Below are positions 36,963 to 45,429 of a stretch of 64,000 nt of DNA, in pieces. Made by a program: the position numbers and the translations under genes. The DNA lies in contig NZ_CP108088.1 in NCBI RefSeq assembly GCF_036192275.1, positions 496,001 through 560,000 of the forward strand, read 5' to 3'. Positions within the stretch are counted from its first letter, which is position 1. Every line of letters starts with the position of its first letter. This stretch comes from Streptomyces sp. NBC_00250 (lineage in GTDB: Bacteria; Actinomycetota; Actinomycetes; Streptomycetales; Streptomycetaceae). The notes under the pieces were generated by a model. The model saw nothing but the letters and a program-made list of their open reading frames with translations. It was not told where the DNA came from and did no database searches.

Positions 36963-37709
36963 TCACATCCGGGACCTCAGCACGTCGACCTCACAGCCTG
37001 GCGCGAACGGGTCGAAGCCGTGCTCGATCAGCCAGCGAACTCCCAGCAGGCTTCGCAACGACCACCAAGCGCGGATCACGTCGAGGTCGATGTCGGTGCC
37101 ATAGCCGGCGAGGACGTCGTCGAGGTGCTCCTCGTGTCCGAGCGTGAAGGTGGCGAGGTCGTACAGGGCATCGCCCTGGCCCGCCTCGGACCAGTCGATG
37201 ATGCCGGTGACCTCATCGCCGTCGACGAAGACATGCGCGATCTGCAGGTCGCCGTGCGTGAACGCCGGAGTCCACGGCCGGAGCGCTGCCTCGGCGACCT
37301 GGCGGTTACGGGTGACCAGGTCGGCAGGCAGGAGGCCATTCGTCACGAGCAACTCGCACTCGTCGTCGATTTCCGCCGCCAGCGCGACGATGCTCCGGCC
37401 GGCCCGGCCGGGGTGGGGCGGCAGCGGCGCGTCGTGCAGCTTCCGGATGGCGGCGCCCGCCGCAGCCCACGCCGCCGACGACCCGGTCGACGGCCCCCCG
37501 AGGCGCCCGAGCGTCGTCCCTGGGAGTGCGGCGATCGCGAGCACGGGTGGCTTGCGCCACAGGACCTTCGGGGTCGGGACCGGCGCGCGGGACATCGCCT
37601 CGACCTCGACGTCGATCCGCGCCTGATCGGTGTCCACCTTCAGGAACACGTCGCCGACGCGCAGGGTTGCGCGCTCGGAATGGGCAACGACGACCTCAAC
37701 CTCGTCCAT
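36963..37709 (-). CDS. Aminoglycoside phosphotransferase-family protein
   Basis: 248-residue kinase-fold small-molecule phosphotransferase. Brenner motif FTHGDLQIAHVFVDGDEVTG supplies the catalytic Asp, and IIDWSEAGQGDALYDLATF the metal-binding Asp. The N-lobe is short (ERATLRVGDVFLKVDTDQ with the ATP Lys). It fits the broad APH/choline-kinase-like family (PF01636). In Streptomyces many such genes serve self-resistance or unknown metabolism; resistance cannot be assumed here. A lone gene in an IS-rich stretch, consistent with horizontal gain. Confidence 0.88.
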   Translation of the reverse strand: MDEVEVVVAHSERATLRVGDVFLKVDTDQARIDVEVEAMSRAPVPTPKVLWRKPPVLAIAALPGTTLGRLGGPSTGSSAAWAAAGAAIRKLHDAPLPPHPGRAGRSIVALAAEIDDECELLVTNGLLPADLVTRNRQVAEAALRPWTPAFTHGDLQIAHVFVDGDEVTGIIDWSEAGQGDALYDLATFTLGHEEHLDDVLAGYGTDIDLDVIRAWWSLRSLLGVRWLIEHGFDPFAPGCEVDVLRSRM

Positions 37710-37863
37710 GGGCGACCAGTATCCCGGAGGTGATCGCCGGCGTCGCCAGATTTATTGCATGCGATGACGCAGCCGACCGCGTCCCGCTACCCGACAGCCT
37801 CGTGCGCGGTACTGACCCTTGACCAGGTCAAGCCACTGCTTTGGTCGGGAGCCCTCAGCCTCG

Positions 37864-38889
37864 TCATCCTGCTTCGGCCGTGTAGTGAGCGTGCTGGTGC
37901 TTCGCATGCAGGGTGTCGGGGTGGTCGGGGCCGAGTACCCGGGTACGGTCGCGAAGCAGATCGGCGTACAGCTCGCTCGCCGCTGCCGCGTCACCTGCCT
38001 CAGCCGTACACCAGGCATGCCAGTCCCGTGTACGGAGGGTCTCGGGATCGTCAGCGCCAAGTACCCGGGCACGGTCACGAACCAGATTCCCGTACAGATC
38101 CCGCGCAGCCGCCGCGTCACCCGCGTCCACCGTGCGGCCGGCGTGCTGCTCCTGAGTCCACAGGGTGTCGGGGTGGTCGGGGCCGAGCACCCGGGTACGG
38201 TCACGAAGCAGATCGGCGAACAGATCCCGCGCAGCCGCCACATCACCCGCCTTCCCCGTACAGAAGGCATGCCAATACCGGGCGTGGAAGGTCTCGGGGT
38301 CGTCAGCGCCAAGTACCCGGCCACGGTCACGAGCCAAATTCGCGTACAGCTCTCCTGCCGCTGCCACATCACCCGCCTCACCTGTGAAGTGGGCGTGCTC
38401 GCGCTGTACGAACAGGGTGTCGGGGTGGTCGGGGCCGAGTACCCGGGTACGGTCACGAAGTAGATCGGCGAACAGATCCCGCGCGGCTGCCGTGTCACCC
38501 GCCTCACCCGTACACCAGGCATGCCAGCCCCGCGTACGGAGCGTCTCGGGATCGTCAGTGCCGAGTGCCCGAGTACGGTCACGAACGAGATTCGCGAACA
38601 GCTCCCGCGCAGCCGCCGCGTCCCCCGCGTCCACCGTGCGGCAGGCGTGCTGCTCCTGAGTCCACAACGTGTCAGGGTGGTCCGGGCCGAGCACCTGACT
38701 ACGATCACGAAACATACCGGCGAGCAGATCCCGCGCAGCTGCTGCCTCACCCGCCTCAGCCAGCATCTCTGCCTCAAGGGCGCGTTCTCGCAGGTCCGCT
38801 GTCATGGAACGTGTCTTCGCCGGTGGCTGGAGTGGGGCGGTCGGGGCTGCGGATGCCGGAGTGCCGAAGCCCTCGATCACCGCAGACAC
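37864..38889 (-). CDS. TPR-repeat half of a frameshifted kinase-TPR protein
   Basis: About seven tandem repeats of 41-43 residues built on the consensus AAARDLFADLLRDRTRVLGP-DHPDTL, i.e. kinesin-light-chain-like TPRs as used in actinomycete signalling proteins. The frame extends upstream of the GTG at 38889 to the C7 run at 38919-38925, where it joins the kinase gene at 38774-39742 if one C is removed. I therefore read it as the C-terminal half of one protein. Repeats are nearly identical at the DNA level, which suggests recent expansion. Confidence 0.8.
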   Translation of the reverse strand: MSAVIEGFGTPASAAPTAPLQPPAKTRSMTADLRERALEAEMLAEAGEAAAARDLLAGMFRDRSQVLGPDHPDTLWTQEQHACRTVDAGDAAAARELFANLVRDRTRALGTDDPETLRTRGWHAWCTGEAGDTAAARDLFADLLRDRTRVLGPDHPDTLFVQREHAHFTGEAGDVAAAGELYANLARDRGRVLGADDPETFHARYWHAFCTGKAGDVAAARDLFADLLRDRTRVLGPDHPDTLWTQEQHAGRTVDAGDAAAARDLYGNLVRDRARVLGADDPETLRTRDWHAWCTAEAGDAAAASELYADLLRDRTRVLGPDHPDTLHAKHQHAHYTAEAG

Positions 38890-39742
38890 GGTGGCAGGGA
38901 GCCAGCTCGCCGCGACGTGGGGGGGCGGCAGTCCGGTCCCGATGGTGCCTGAACTCCTCCAGAATCTGGCTCAGGGTGGGCCTCGCTGCCGACTCTTTGG
39001 AGAGACACCGCCCTACCACGTCAGTCAGCTCGTCCGGTAGACCATGGAGATTCGGTGGCTGATACAGAGTCTGTGCCAGGACATCGCCCGCGCTCGGTCC
39101 CTCGAACGGTGCGTGCCCCGTCGCCGCGAACACCATCAGCGCACCCAGCGCAAACACATCGCTGGCCGGTTCGGCGGCTCCCCTGATGTGCTCAGGGGCC
39201 ATGAACCCCGAGGTGCCCATCACACTCGTGGAAGCCGTGCCTGCCGCGTCCAGCGCCTTGGCGATCCCGAAATCGATCACTCGTGGCCCGTCAGCAGTCA
39301 CCAGCACATTCGCCGGTTTCAGGTCCCGGTGCACCAACCCAGCGCCATGGACCGACATCAGCGCCTCCGCGACGCCGGCCGCGACCCACCACACGCCTGT
39401 CGGTGGCAGTACCCCAGCCCGCTCGATGAGCACGTCAAGCGGCGGCGCGGCAACAAAGGCAACGGCCAACCAGAGCAGTTCCGCGTCCGATCGAGACACC
39501 TCGACCAAAGGCGCGGTGAACGCTCCGCTCACCGCCCGAGCCGCTGATGCCTCCCGCACGAAACGTGCCCGGAACCCGTCCTCGTCCGCAAGATGCGGGC
39601 GGATCACCTTGACCGCGTACAACCGCGTGCCGAGGCCACGCGCGAGATAGACACGGCCCATTCCGCCCTGCCCCAGTACCCGCAGCAACGTATACGGACC
39701 CACCATCATCGGGTCTCCGCCGCCCAGCGGACTGCCCCACAT
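38774..39742 (-). CDS. Ser/Thr protein kinase half of a frameshifted kinase-TPR protein
   Basis: PknB-type cytoplasmic kinase domain of about 275 residues: Gly-loop LLRVLGQGGMGRVYLAR, Lys in LYAVKVIRP, catalytic loop LVHRDLKPANVLV, RVIDFGIAK, SGFMAPEHI, and FALGALMVFAATG. It ends properly at LSQILEEFRHH. After that the frame enters 7 consecutive C at 38919-38925 and continues as non-protein-like RRGELAPCHRVCG, while the other frame continues HVAASWLPATVSAVIEGFG into the TPRs. The start could also be ATG 39709 (GGCGGAG upstream) or 39793. No membrane helix is present, unlike the kinase at the left edge. Confidence 0.85.
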   Translation of the reverse strand: MWGSPLGGGDPMMVGPYTLLRVLGQGGMGRVYLARGLGTRLYAVKVIRPHLADEDGFRARFVREASAARAVSGAFTAPLVEVSRSDAELLWLAVAFVAAPPLDVLIERAGVLPPTGVWWVAAGVAEALMSVHGAGLVHRDLKPANVLVTADGPRVIDFGIAKALDAAGTASTSVMGTSGFMAPEHIRGAAEPASDVFALGALMVFAATGHAPFEGPSAGDVLAQTLYQPPNLHGLPDELTDVVGRCLSKESAARPTLSQILEEFRHHRDRTAAPPRRGELAPCHRVCGDRGLRHSGIRSPDRPTPATGEDTFHDSGPARTRP

Positions 39743-40149
39743 CAGATCCGCCACGAAGCTCCCATCGAACGGACTGCCCCTGCAGCCCATCATTGCCGAA
39801 TCGACGGCGCCATCGCCACCGCCATGTGCGGGGCGTGACCAAGCGCCACGTCCAGCCTCGAATGCCCCGACCGCTACCTCGCCGCTGTCACCCCCGCGAG
39901 CACCGTCATCCGGCTCGACACGTGATCCACAAGACGCCCTTTAGGCCCGGCCGGAACCCGGCCGAACTCGGAGGCCCTACAACGACTGTGCCTCTGGGCA
40001 GGCATCCGTCCGGCCGGGAGCGTCGTGGCCGCCACCCACGCTTCGCGTACGGCTGGCTCGCACCGTCTCTTTCGCCTGCCGGAGCGGGGCGTCCGGGGGC
40101 AGTCTCCGGGGGCTCTTTGTCGACCCTCAACGGCGTCGCCTGAACATCC
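39743..40149. other. Stretch without supported gene
   Basis: Upstream of the kinase. Holds its promoter and perhaps ends of the IS5-type remnant that follows; nothing else recognisable. Confidence 0.4.
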
Positions 40150-40159
40150 ACTCCCTGTC

Positions 40160-40644
40160 GCCGAGATCGAGGAGGCAGCCCACAACGACGCCGACTCCGA
40201 CGGAGTCGACCGCCACGGAACCCCGCTCGCCGTCACCGTCACCTTCAGTATCCGTCACGACGTCACCCAGCTCTTGCCGCTGCTGGACGCCATCCCCTCG
40301 ATCCGGGGAGTTCGGGGACACCCCCGCAGCACACCCGGCGTCTGTACGCCGACCGGGGCTACGACTTTGACAAGTACCGCCGCCTGCTGCGCAAGCGCGG
40401 CATCAAACCCTTGATCGCCCGACGCGGCGTCGCCCATGGCTCCGGACTGGGCAAGGTGCGCTCGGTGGTCGAGCGCGCATTCGCCTGGATGCATCAGTTC
40501 AACCGGCTCCGCACCCGCTACGTACGACGAGCAGATCTCCACCAGGGACTGCTCGAACCGGCCTGCAGCCTCGTATGCCTCCGCCGGCTCCGACGGACGG
40601 CCCATCGCCGGGTCAGTAGCGGAGGCGAGCCTCCGCCCCGTTGA
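40160..40644 (+). pseudogene. IS5-family transposase remnant, C-terminal half
   Basis: DRHGTPLAVTVTFSIRHDVT, QLLPLLDAIPSIRGVRGHPR, then a frameshift near 40335, then LYADRGYDFDKYRRLLRKRG, IKPLIARRGVAHGSGLG and VVERAFAWMHQFNRLRTRYV with ADLHQGLLEPACSLVCLRRL. It includes the last DDE acidic residue region (VERAFAW) of an IS5-type transposase; the N-terminal half is absent. Confidence 0.8.
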
Positions 40645-40921
40645 TACGCACGATGCAGTTCTTGAAAAGCTCCAACGGAGGCTGCCGGCCGTCAACTTGA
40701 GCCAGTGTGAGCCCCAAGTCCTGTAACGGCTTGACGAGGGCGACGAATTTGGACCCGTCCGGGTCCGGGCCGTGGAAGGCCGCCCACGCCTCGAACAAAG
40801 CCCTCACGCTCTCCCAGCCCGGCCCCGGGGTGAAGCGCGCCAGGAAGAACGGCTGATCGCAGTCATACTCACTGAGCTCACCGACCAGGATGTGTCCGTG
40901 TAAGAGCCGCCACTGCGTCAT
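40613..40921 (-). CDS. Hypothetical protein, 102 residues
   Basis: Start ATG 40921 follows GGGAGCGGGGA; the protein reads MTQWRLLHGHILVGELSEYD, FFLARFTPGPGWESVRALFE, AWAAFHGPDPDGSKFVALVK. A balanced, globular composition with no recognised domain; such proteins occur as lone genes in Streptomyces. Its 3' end overlaps the end of the neighbouring transposase relic by about 30 bases on the opposite strand. Confidence 0.65.
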   Translation of the reverse strand: MTQWRLLHGHILVGELSEYDCDQPFFLARFTPGPGWESVRALFEAWAAFHGPDPDGSKFVALVKPLQDLGLTLAQVDGRQPPLELFKNCIVRINGAEARLRY

Positions 40922-40999
40922 CTGGTGTCCCCGCTCCCTCATCGTCCGGCCGAGACCGCATCGTCGCAGCGTGTAGCTCCCTCGCCAAGCAGTTCATTC

Positions 41000-41240
41000 T
41001 GAAACGAACAGTTACGCGCGACGAGCCCGCGCTCGCGCGGCCAGGCCGGGTGTTCGGCGGAGGGGTACGCCTCGTCCGCGTGGAGTCCGACGGGTCGGCG
41101 CCGCCGTGGTCCCCGGCGGGACCCGAGGCCGTGTCGACGATCGCCGAGGTCCTGACCCACCTCGCCCCGGGCCCCGAGTTCGTCCAGCACCGCCCGGTGC
41201 GGCCGAGGCCACAAGTCGGCCTCGGTCGCTACCGTGAAGC
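41000..41240 (-). pseudogene. IS5-family transposase remnant
   Basis: Internally deleted piece: HRAVLDELGARGEV, then [20 protein letters not shown] and AEHPAWPRERGLVAR. These match the middle and C-terminal region of IS5-type transposases (LDELGA.., [28 protein letters not shown]). Too short to be active. Confidence 0.55.
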
Positions 41241-41398
41241 CGCGATGCGCGGAGGCGGGCGACGTGCACGTCACGTGAGGCGGCCTCTAGCGCTCGTCCG
41301 GCGGATCATGGGGCCGCGCCAGGGCCGGACCGAGGCAAGGGCGGGTCGGCGCCCTAATCGTGTTGACCGCCCCTGGCAGGCAATGCTGGAGTCGGCAG

Positions 41399-42139
41399 GT
41401 GGACAGCATCCCCGCCAACCGGCGGCTCTGGAACCAGATCAGCAGCGCCTACCAGCACAGGCACGACCCGCGAATCGGTGCCTCACCCCGGCTGTGGGGC
41501 ATGTACTCCATCCCCGACGCGCACCTGCAGGCCCTGGGCGACGTCACCGGCAAACGCGTCCTCGAACTCGGCTGCGGCGCCGGCCAGTGGTCCAGGGCGC
41601 TCGTCGCCGAGGGCGCCACCGTGGTCGGTCTCGATCTGTCCGAAGCCCAACTCGCCGCAGCCGCCCGCGCGATGGGAGCGGCCCGCTACCCGCTGGTGCA
41701 AGGTGCCGCCGAACAGCTCCCCTTCGTCGCCGACAGCTTCGACCTGGTGTTCTGCGACTTCGGTGGGCTCAGCTGGGCGCCCCCGCACCTGGCCGTCCCG
41801 CAGGCCGCCCGCGTCTTGCGCCGAGGCGGGCGCCTGGTGTTCAACGTCGCCAGCCCATGGTTCGAAGCTTGCTACGACGAAGCCGCCAGCCGCGTGACCA
41901 CGACGCTGCAGCAGGACTACTTCGGGCTGAACACCATCGCCGAAGGCGACGGCGCGACCAGCTATCAGCTCACCTACGGCGACTGGGTCAAGGTCCTGCG
42001 CGGCGCGGGTCTCGTCATCGACGACCTCATCGAGCCGCGGCCCGAACTCGGAACACCCAACGGCTACAACGAAACCGACCCACCCGACTGGGCACGCCGC
42101 TGGCCGGCGGAACTGCTCTGGGTATCCCACAAGCCGTAG
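41399..42139 (+). CDS. Class I SAM-dependent methyltransferase
   Basis: About 246-residue methyltransferase of the UbiE/Methyltransf_11 type. SAM motif I is KRVLELGCGAGQWSRALVAE, followed by VVGLDLSEAQLAAAARAM (acidic ribose-binding Asp), QGAAEQLPFVADSFDLVFCD and RVLRRGGRLVFNVASPW. Start GTG 41399 has GGAG 7 bases upstream; the preceding 13 codons are not protein-like. Substrate unknown. It lies between two IS5 relics and may be cargo of the island. Confidence 0.85.
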   Translation: MDSIPANRRLWNQISSAYQHRHDPRIGASPRLWGMYSIPDAHLQALGDVTGKRVLELGCGAGQWSRALVAEGATVVGLDLSEAQLAAAARAMGAARYPLVQGAAEQLPFVADSFDLVFCDFGGLSWAPPHLAVPQAARVLRRGGRLVFNVASPWFEACYDEAASRVTTTLQQDYFGLNTIAEGDGATSYQLTYGDWVKVLRGAGLVIDDLIEPRPELGTPNGYNETDPPDWARRWPAELLWVSHKP

Positions 42140-42243
42140 GTTCCGCCGGGCCGAGACGTGAAGGCGTCCCCTCGAGCGTGTCTCATTGATCGGTTGGTCA
42201 GTTGATCGGACGCGCCTGTCCGATCAGTGATCACTGATGCGAT

Positions 42244-42502
42244 GTGGGACCCCACGCCCTCGGACGCTCCCGCGGCGGCCTGAGCATGAAGGTCCACCTT
42301 GCCAGCGACTGCGGCGAGGCCGCGACGGAGGCCGCGCCCACCGGCCTTCGACGCCGAAGCGTACAAGCAGCGCAACGCCGTCGAGCGGTGCATCAACCGA
42401 CTCAAGCAGTGGCGCGGCCTGGCCATGCGAACGGACAAGCTCACCATCGCCTACCAGGCCGCACTCCACCTCGCCGCGATCCTCATCTGGACAGCCGCTT
42501 GA
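42244..42502 (+). pseudogene. IS5-family transposase remnant with internal deletion
   Basis: Starts HALGRSRGGLSMKVHLASD, loses the middle, and ends in another frame with AFDAEAYKQRNAVERCINRL, KQWRGLAMRTDKL and LHLAAILIWTAA. Both blocks are standard in IS5-type (IS1647-like) transposases; about 100 codons between them are missing. Confidence 0.75.
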
Positions 42503-42535
42503 CCGCCGAAGCACCTTGCCCGCGAAGATGGCCAC

Positions 42536-42793
42536 ATGGACGATCTTGTGAAGTTCCTCGTCGCACGCATCATGGACGACAATCATGCCTATGCCTACGT
42601 GGCCGGCACCCTGGGCAGTGAGGCTCTTCTCGACAGCCATCTCCCCATGCTCGACCTGATCGAGCAACTGGCACACGACTACAAGGCCATGGACCCCTCG
42701 GACTCCCGCTCGGCCGGTCTGGCATACGCGCTGCGCGTCCTTGGCCAGTCATACGCCGAACACCCCGCCTACCAGCGGGAATGGCGCCCATAG
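42536..42793 (+). CDS. DUF6221 family protein
   Basis: 85-residue small protein with the DUF6221 pattern: MDDLVKFLVARIMDDNHAYA at the start and LRVLGQSYAEHPAYQREWRP at the end. Family members are frequent in Streptomyces, often near mobile elements or phage-like regions; function unknown. Helical throughout. It begins 33 bases after an IS5 relic. Confidence 0.8.
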   Translation: MDDLVKFLVARIMDDNHAYAYVAGTLGSEALLDSHLPMLDLIEQLAHDYKAMDPSDSRSAGLAYALRVLGQSYAEHPAYQREWRP

Positions 42794-42830
42794 CCTGTCA
42801 AGGAGACAGTCCCTGGGCCTGCCCGGCTGA

Positions 42831-43437
42831 TCACGGGCGGAGCCGGAGCGGGATCGAGGCGAGGGTGACGGTCCCGTGGAAGACGTAGGCGCGTTGGTCG
42901 AAGCTTGTGGCCACGGCCCGGAAGTTCTTCAACGCGTCGAACGTCCGCTCCACTTCGTTCCTGCGTTCGTCGATCGTCGTGTCGAAGCCGCCGGGCCGTC
43001 CGCCCTGCTGCCTCGTCTTTTGTGGTGGGCTCGCTGACCTCAAGGCTTGGGAATGGTGTGCTCGATCTGGCGACATCGCAGGTAGCGGCGGTTGCGCCGG
43101 GAGGAATACGCCTAGTCGCCGCCCAGGTAGTCGGGCCGGGTGCGCGGATGCCGGCCACCCGGGCGGTGGACACGGATGTGTTCCTTGGCCGGGCCGAGCT
43201 GCGGGGCGTCGACCCCCGGCCCGGCGTGATCAGCGGCGCCAGGGGGCGGCGTCCGTCTTCACCGGCCAGGTGGATCTTGCAGGTCAGGCCGCCCCGGGAG
43301 CGTCCGAGTCCCTCGTCTGGGCGGTGGTGCCGGGGCGTGCTTCCTTCCCGGCAACCAAGGAGGTCTCCTGCGCGCTCCCCCGCATGCTGATGAGTCCGGC
43401 AGGGCGTGGAGTCCACGCTCACCATCGAACCAGGCGA
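42831..43437 (-). pseudogene. IS5-family transposase remnant, C-terminal two thirds
   Basis: In transcription order: MVSVDSTPCRTHQHAG, DEGLGRSRGGLTCKIHLAGE, GRRPLAPLITPG, then frameshifts, then GGFDTTIDERRNEVERTFDA, LKNFRAVATSFDQRAYVFHG and TLASIPLRLRP before the stop. Catalytic-core blocks of IS5-type transposases (VDSTVxRAHQHAAG, LGRSRGGLTTKIHLA, RNEVERTFNxLK) are all there but in different frames; the N-terminal third is gone. Confidence 0.85.
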
Positions 43438-43488
43438 TGCGGCCGACGAGCCGACCCGCGAACGGCCGCAAGATCCGCCGGACGGGCC

Positions 43489-44073
43489 CTACGCCTTGAT
43501 CGGTGCGGCCGACCTGGCGGCCTGTTCGATCTTCGCGCAGTAGGCTGCACGGGCTTCCTCGTCGATCTGCTTCTCGTGTTCGGGGCGCATCCCGGTCCGA
43601 CCGTCGAGGCCCTCGCGCAGGATGTCGACGTGCCCGAGATGCCGGTTGGACTCGCCGAGGACATGGACCAGGATGGCGAACAGGTTCGTGTCGGCATGAG
43701 GCTCCGGCCACCACGGCACGTGGCCGGGGGCGTCGAGGGGAAGCCCGTTGATCGTCGCGTCCGAGTGTTCCCACGTGCGCCGGTAGAACCCGATGATCTG
43801 ATCGCGCGTCTCGTCCTCGGCCGCCCACAGATCGCTGCCGTCGTGGTCCTGCCACGGGGGCAGCCCTTCCGGGGAAGGGCGGTCGAAGACCTCACCGAAG
43901 TACCTGGCCTCGACGGCGGCCACGTGTTTGACCAGGCCGAGGAGGTTGGTCCCGGTCGCGGTCAAAGGTCGGCGGGCGTCGTATTCGGACAAGCCGTCGA
44001 GTTTCCAGAGCAGCGCCTCGCGGTCCCGCCTCAGTCGCCCGTGCATGGTGTCTTTCGCGAATTCTTCGATCAT
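43489..44073 (-). CDS. DinB/DUF664 family protein
   Basis: 194-residue four-helix-bundle protein of the DinB superfamily (DUF664). Metal-site histidines are visible in LLGLVKHVAAVEARYFGEVF, LFAILVHVLGESNRHLGHVD and IDGLPL-type linkers (here TINGLPLDAPGHVPWWP). Related proteins are mycothiol- or bacillithiol-dependent enzymes or of unknown role. Start ATG 44073 begins the conserved MIEEFAKDTMHGRLRRDREA; a longer frame adds six residues. Divergent from the methyltransferase at 44465. Confidence 0.85.
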   Translation of the reverse strand: MIEEFAKDTMHGRLRRDREALLWKLDGLSEYDARRPLTATGTNLLGLVKHVAAVEARYFGEVFDRPSPEGLPPWQDHDGSDLWAAEDETRDQIIGFYRRTWEHSDATINGLPLDAPGHVPWWPEPHADTNLFAILVHVLGESNRHLGHVDILREGLDGRTGMRPEHEKQIDEEARAAYCAKIEQAARSAAPIKA

Positions 44074-44464
44074 GCGGCATGAGCCTGCCATGGGCTGCTC
44101 GTGGTCTCAACGTCCCGTACGTGGTCCGCAACGACCGGCAGAGCCGAGGCGACAGCGATCAGACCGTGACCCCACCGCGGCCGTCTGGCCGCGCCGCCCC
44201 GGCTCACCGTCCGCGAGCGCCCCTCACCAGCTACTCGGCCGACGCCGCCCGCAATGCCACCGCCGGCCGGGCGAGCGTCGCTCACGGCAGCGGGATACGC
44301 GGACCCGCACGAACGAGCCCGCGATTCCCCACTGCGCCCCCGGACAGCTGACTCGGTGTGACCGAGGGGGCGCCGTCACGCGGGTCGTGGGGCGGTGCAC
44401 GCTGCGCCGACGCGAACGTAAATACGTCGACAGCGCCCCTCGGTGCGCGGCAAAGTGGCCGTCC
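44074..44464. other. Divergent spacer between DinB and methyltransferase genes
   Basis: 390 bases with no supported gene or clear promoter motif. Confidence 0.4.
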
Positions 44465-45205
44465 GTGACGAGCAGTGAACTGTGGACCCGGGCGACCGCC
44501 GACCGCTACGACGCCGAGGAGGCCGAAGCGTCATCGGCTGCCTTTCTCGGACCGACTCTGGCCTTCCTCGCCGAGCTCGCCGGAGACGGCCGGGCACTGG
44601 AGTTCGCCATCGGGACCGGACGCGTGGGCGTCCCGCTCCGGGAACGCGGCGTGCCGGTGGTGGGCATCGAGCTGTCCGAGCACATGGCAGCGGTGCTGCG
44701 GCACAAGGTCGACGAGCGCACGCTCCCGGTGACCATCGGGGACATGGCCACCACCGTCGTTCCCGGCGAGTTCACCCTGGTCTATCTCGTCTACAACACC
44801 ATCACGAACCTGCTCACGCAGGACGAGCAGGTCGAGTGCTTCCGGAACGCCGCGCGTCATCTGGAGCCCGGCGGCCGATTCGTCATCGAATTGGGTGTGC
44901 CGCCGCTGCGGTTCCTGCCGCCCGGCCAGGTCGCGGTGCCGTTCGACGTCTCCGATCAGCATCTCGGCTTCGACACCTTCGACCTGGTCGAGCAGATTCT
45001 CGTCTCGCACCACTTCACCCGCGACGCCGACGACGGCCGCTATCGCCGCGACAACTCCCGGCACCGGTACGCCTGGCCGGCAGAGCTCGACCTGATGGCC
45101 CGGATCGCTGGACTCGAACTGGAACGACGCGTCGCGGACTGGGACGGGACTCCGTTCACCCAGGACTCCGCGAAGCACATCTCCGTGTGGCGCAAGCCGA
45201 CCTGA
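44465..45205 (+). CDS. Class I SAM-dependent methyltransferase
   Basis: About 246 residues. SAM site ALEFAIGTGRVGVPLRERGV with the acidic residue in VVGIELSEHMAAVLRHK, then IGDMATTVVPGEFTLVYLVY and ARHLEPGGRFVIELGVPPL. The IGTGR form with Ile and Thr is typical of a small actinobacterial methyltransferase subgroup. GTG 44465 starts the conserved SSELWTRATADRYDAEEAEA, but no strong ribosome site is seen, so a leaderless transcript is possible. Substrate unknown. Confidence 0.85.
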   Translation: MTSSELWTRATADRYDAEEAEASSAAFLGPTLAFLAELAGDGRALEFAIGTGRVGVPLRERGVPVVGIELSEHMAAVLRHKVDERTLPVTIGDMATTVVPGEFTLVYLVYNTITNLLTQDEQVECFRNAARHLEPGGRFVIELGVPPLRFLPPGQVAVPFDVSDQHLGFDTFDLVEQILVSHHFTRDADDGRYRRDNSRHRYAWPAELDLMARIAGLELERRVADWDGTPFTQDSAKHISVWRKPT

Positions 45206-45278
45206 GGTCGGCGGGGGGCCAGGGCGTTCCCGCGCATGCCGAGTGGGTCGCGCTGGAGCGTCCCAGCCCGCGATCGGC

Positions 45279-45328
45279 CGGCTCGACGGCGATCCGCGCC
45301 GGGCGGCTCGACGGCGATCCGCGCCGGG
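45279..45328. repeat. 25-bp tandem repeat, two copies
   Basis: CGGCTCGACGGCGATCCGCG plus CCGGG, exactly repeated once and followed by a partial third copy, in the non-coding 224 bases between convergent genes. Confidence 0.85.
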
Positions 45329-45429
45329 CGGCTCCTTCGGACGGTCCCCCCTCACGCCGAGATGTGTCTCGGCCGGGAGCATGTCCGCGTCGGTCGCTGC
45401 AGGCCTCATTTCTGTTCTGTCGTGCGCCC

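Noticed and set aside
36963..37709. Calling the phosphotransferase an aminoglycoside resistance gene
   Set aside because: The APH fold is shared by many non-resistance kinases and no subgroup-specific motif or resistance context is visible.
38165..38700. Regularly spaced DNA repeats, first considered a CRISPR-like array
   Set aside because: Period of about 126-129 bases in frame with 42-43-residue TPR units; they encode protein repeats.
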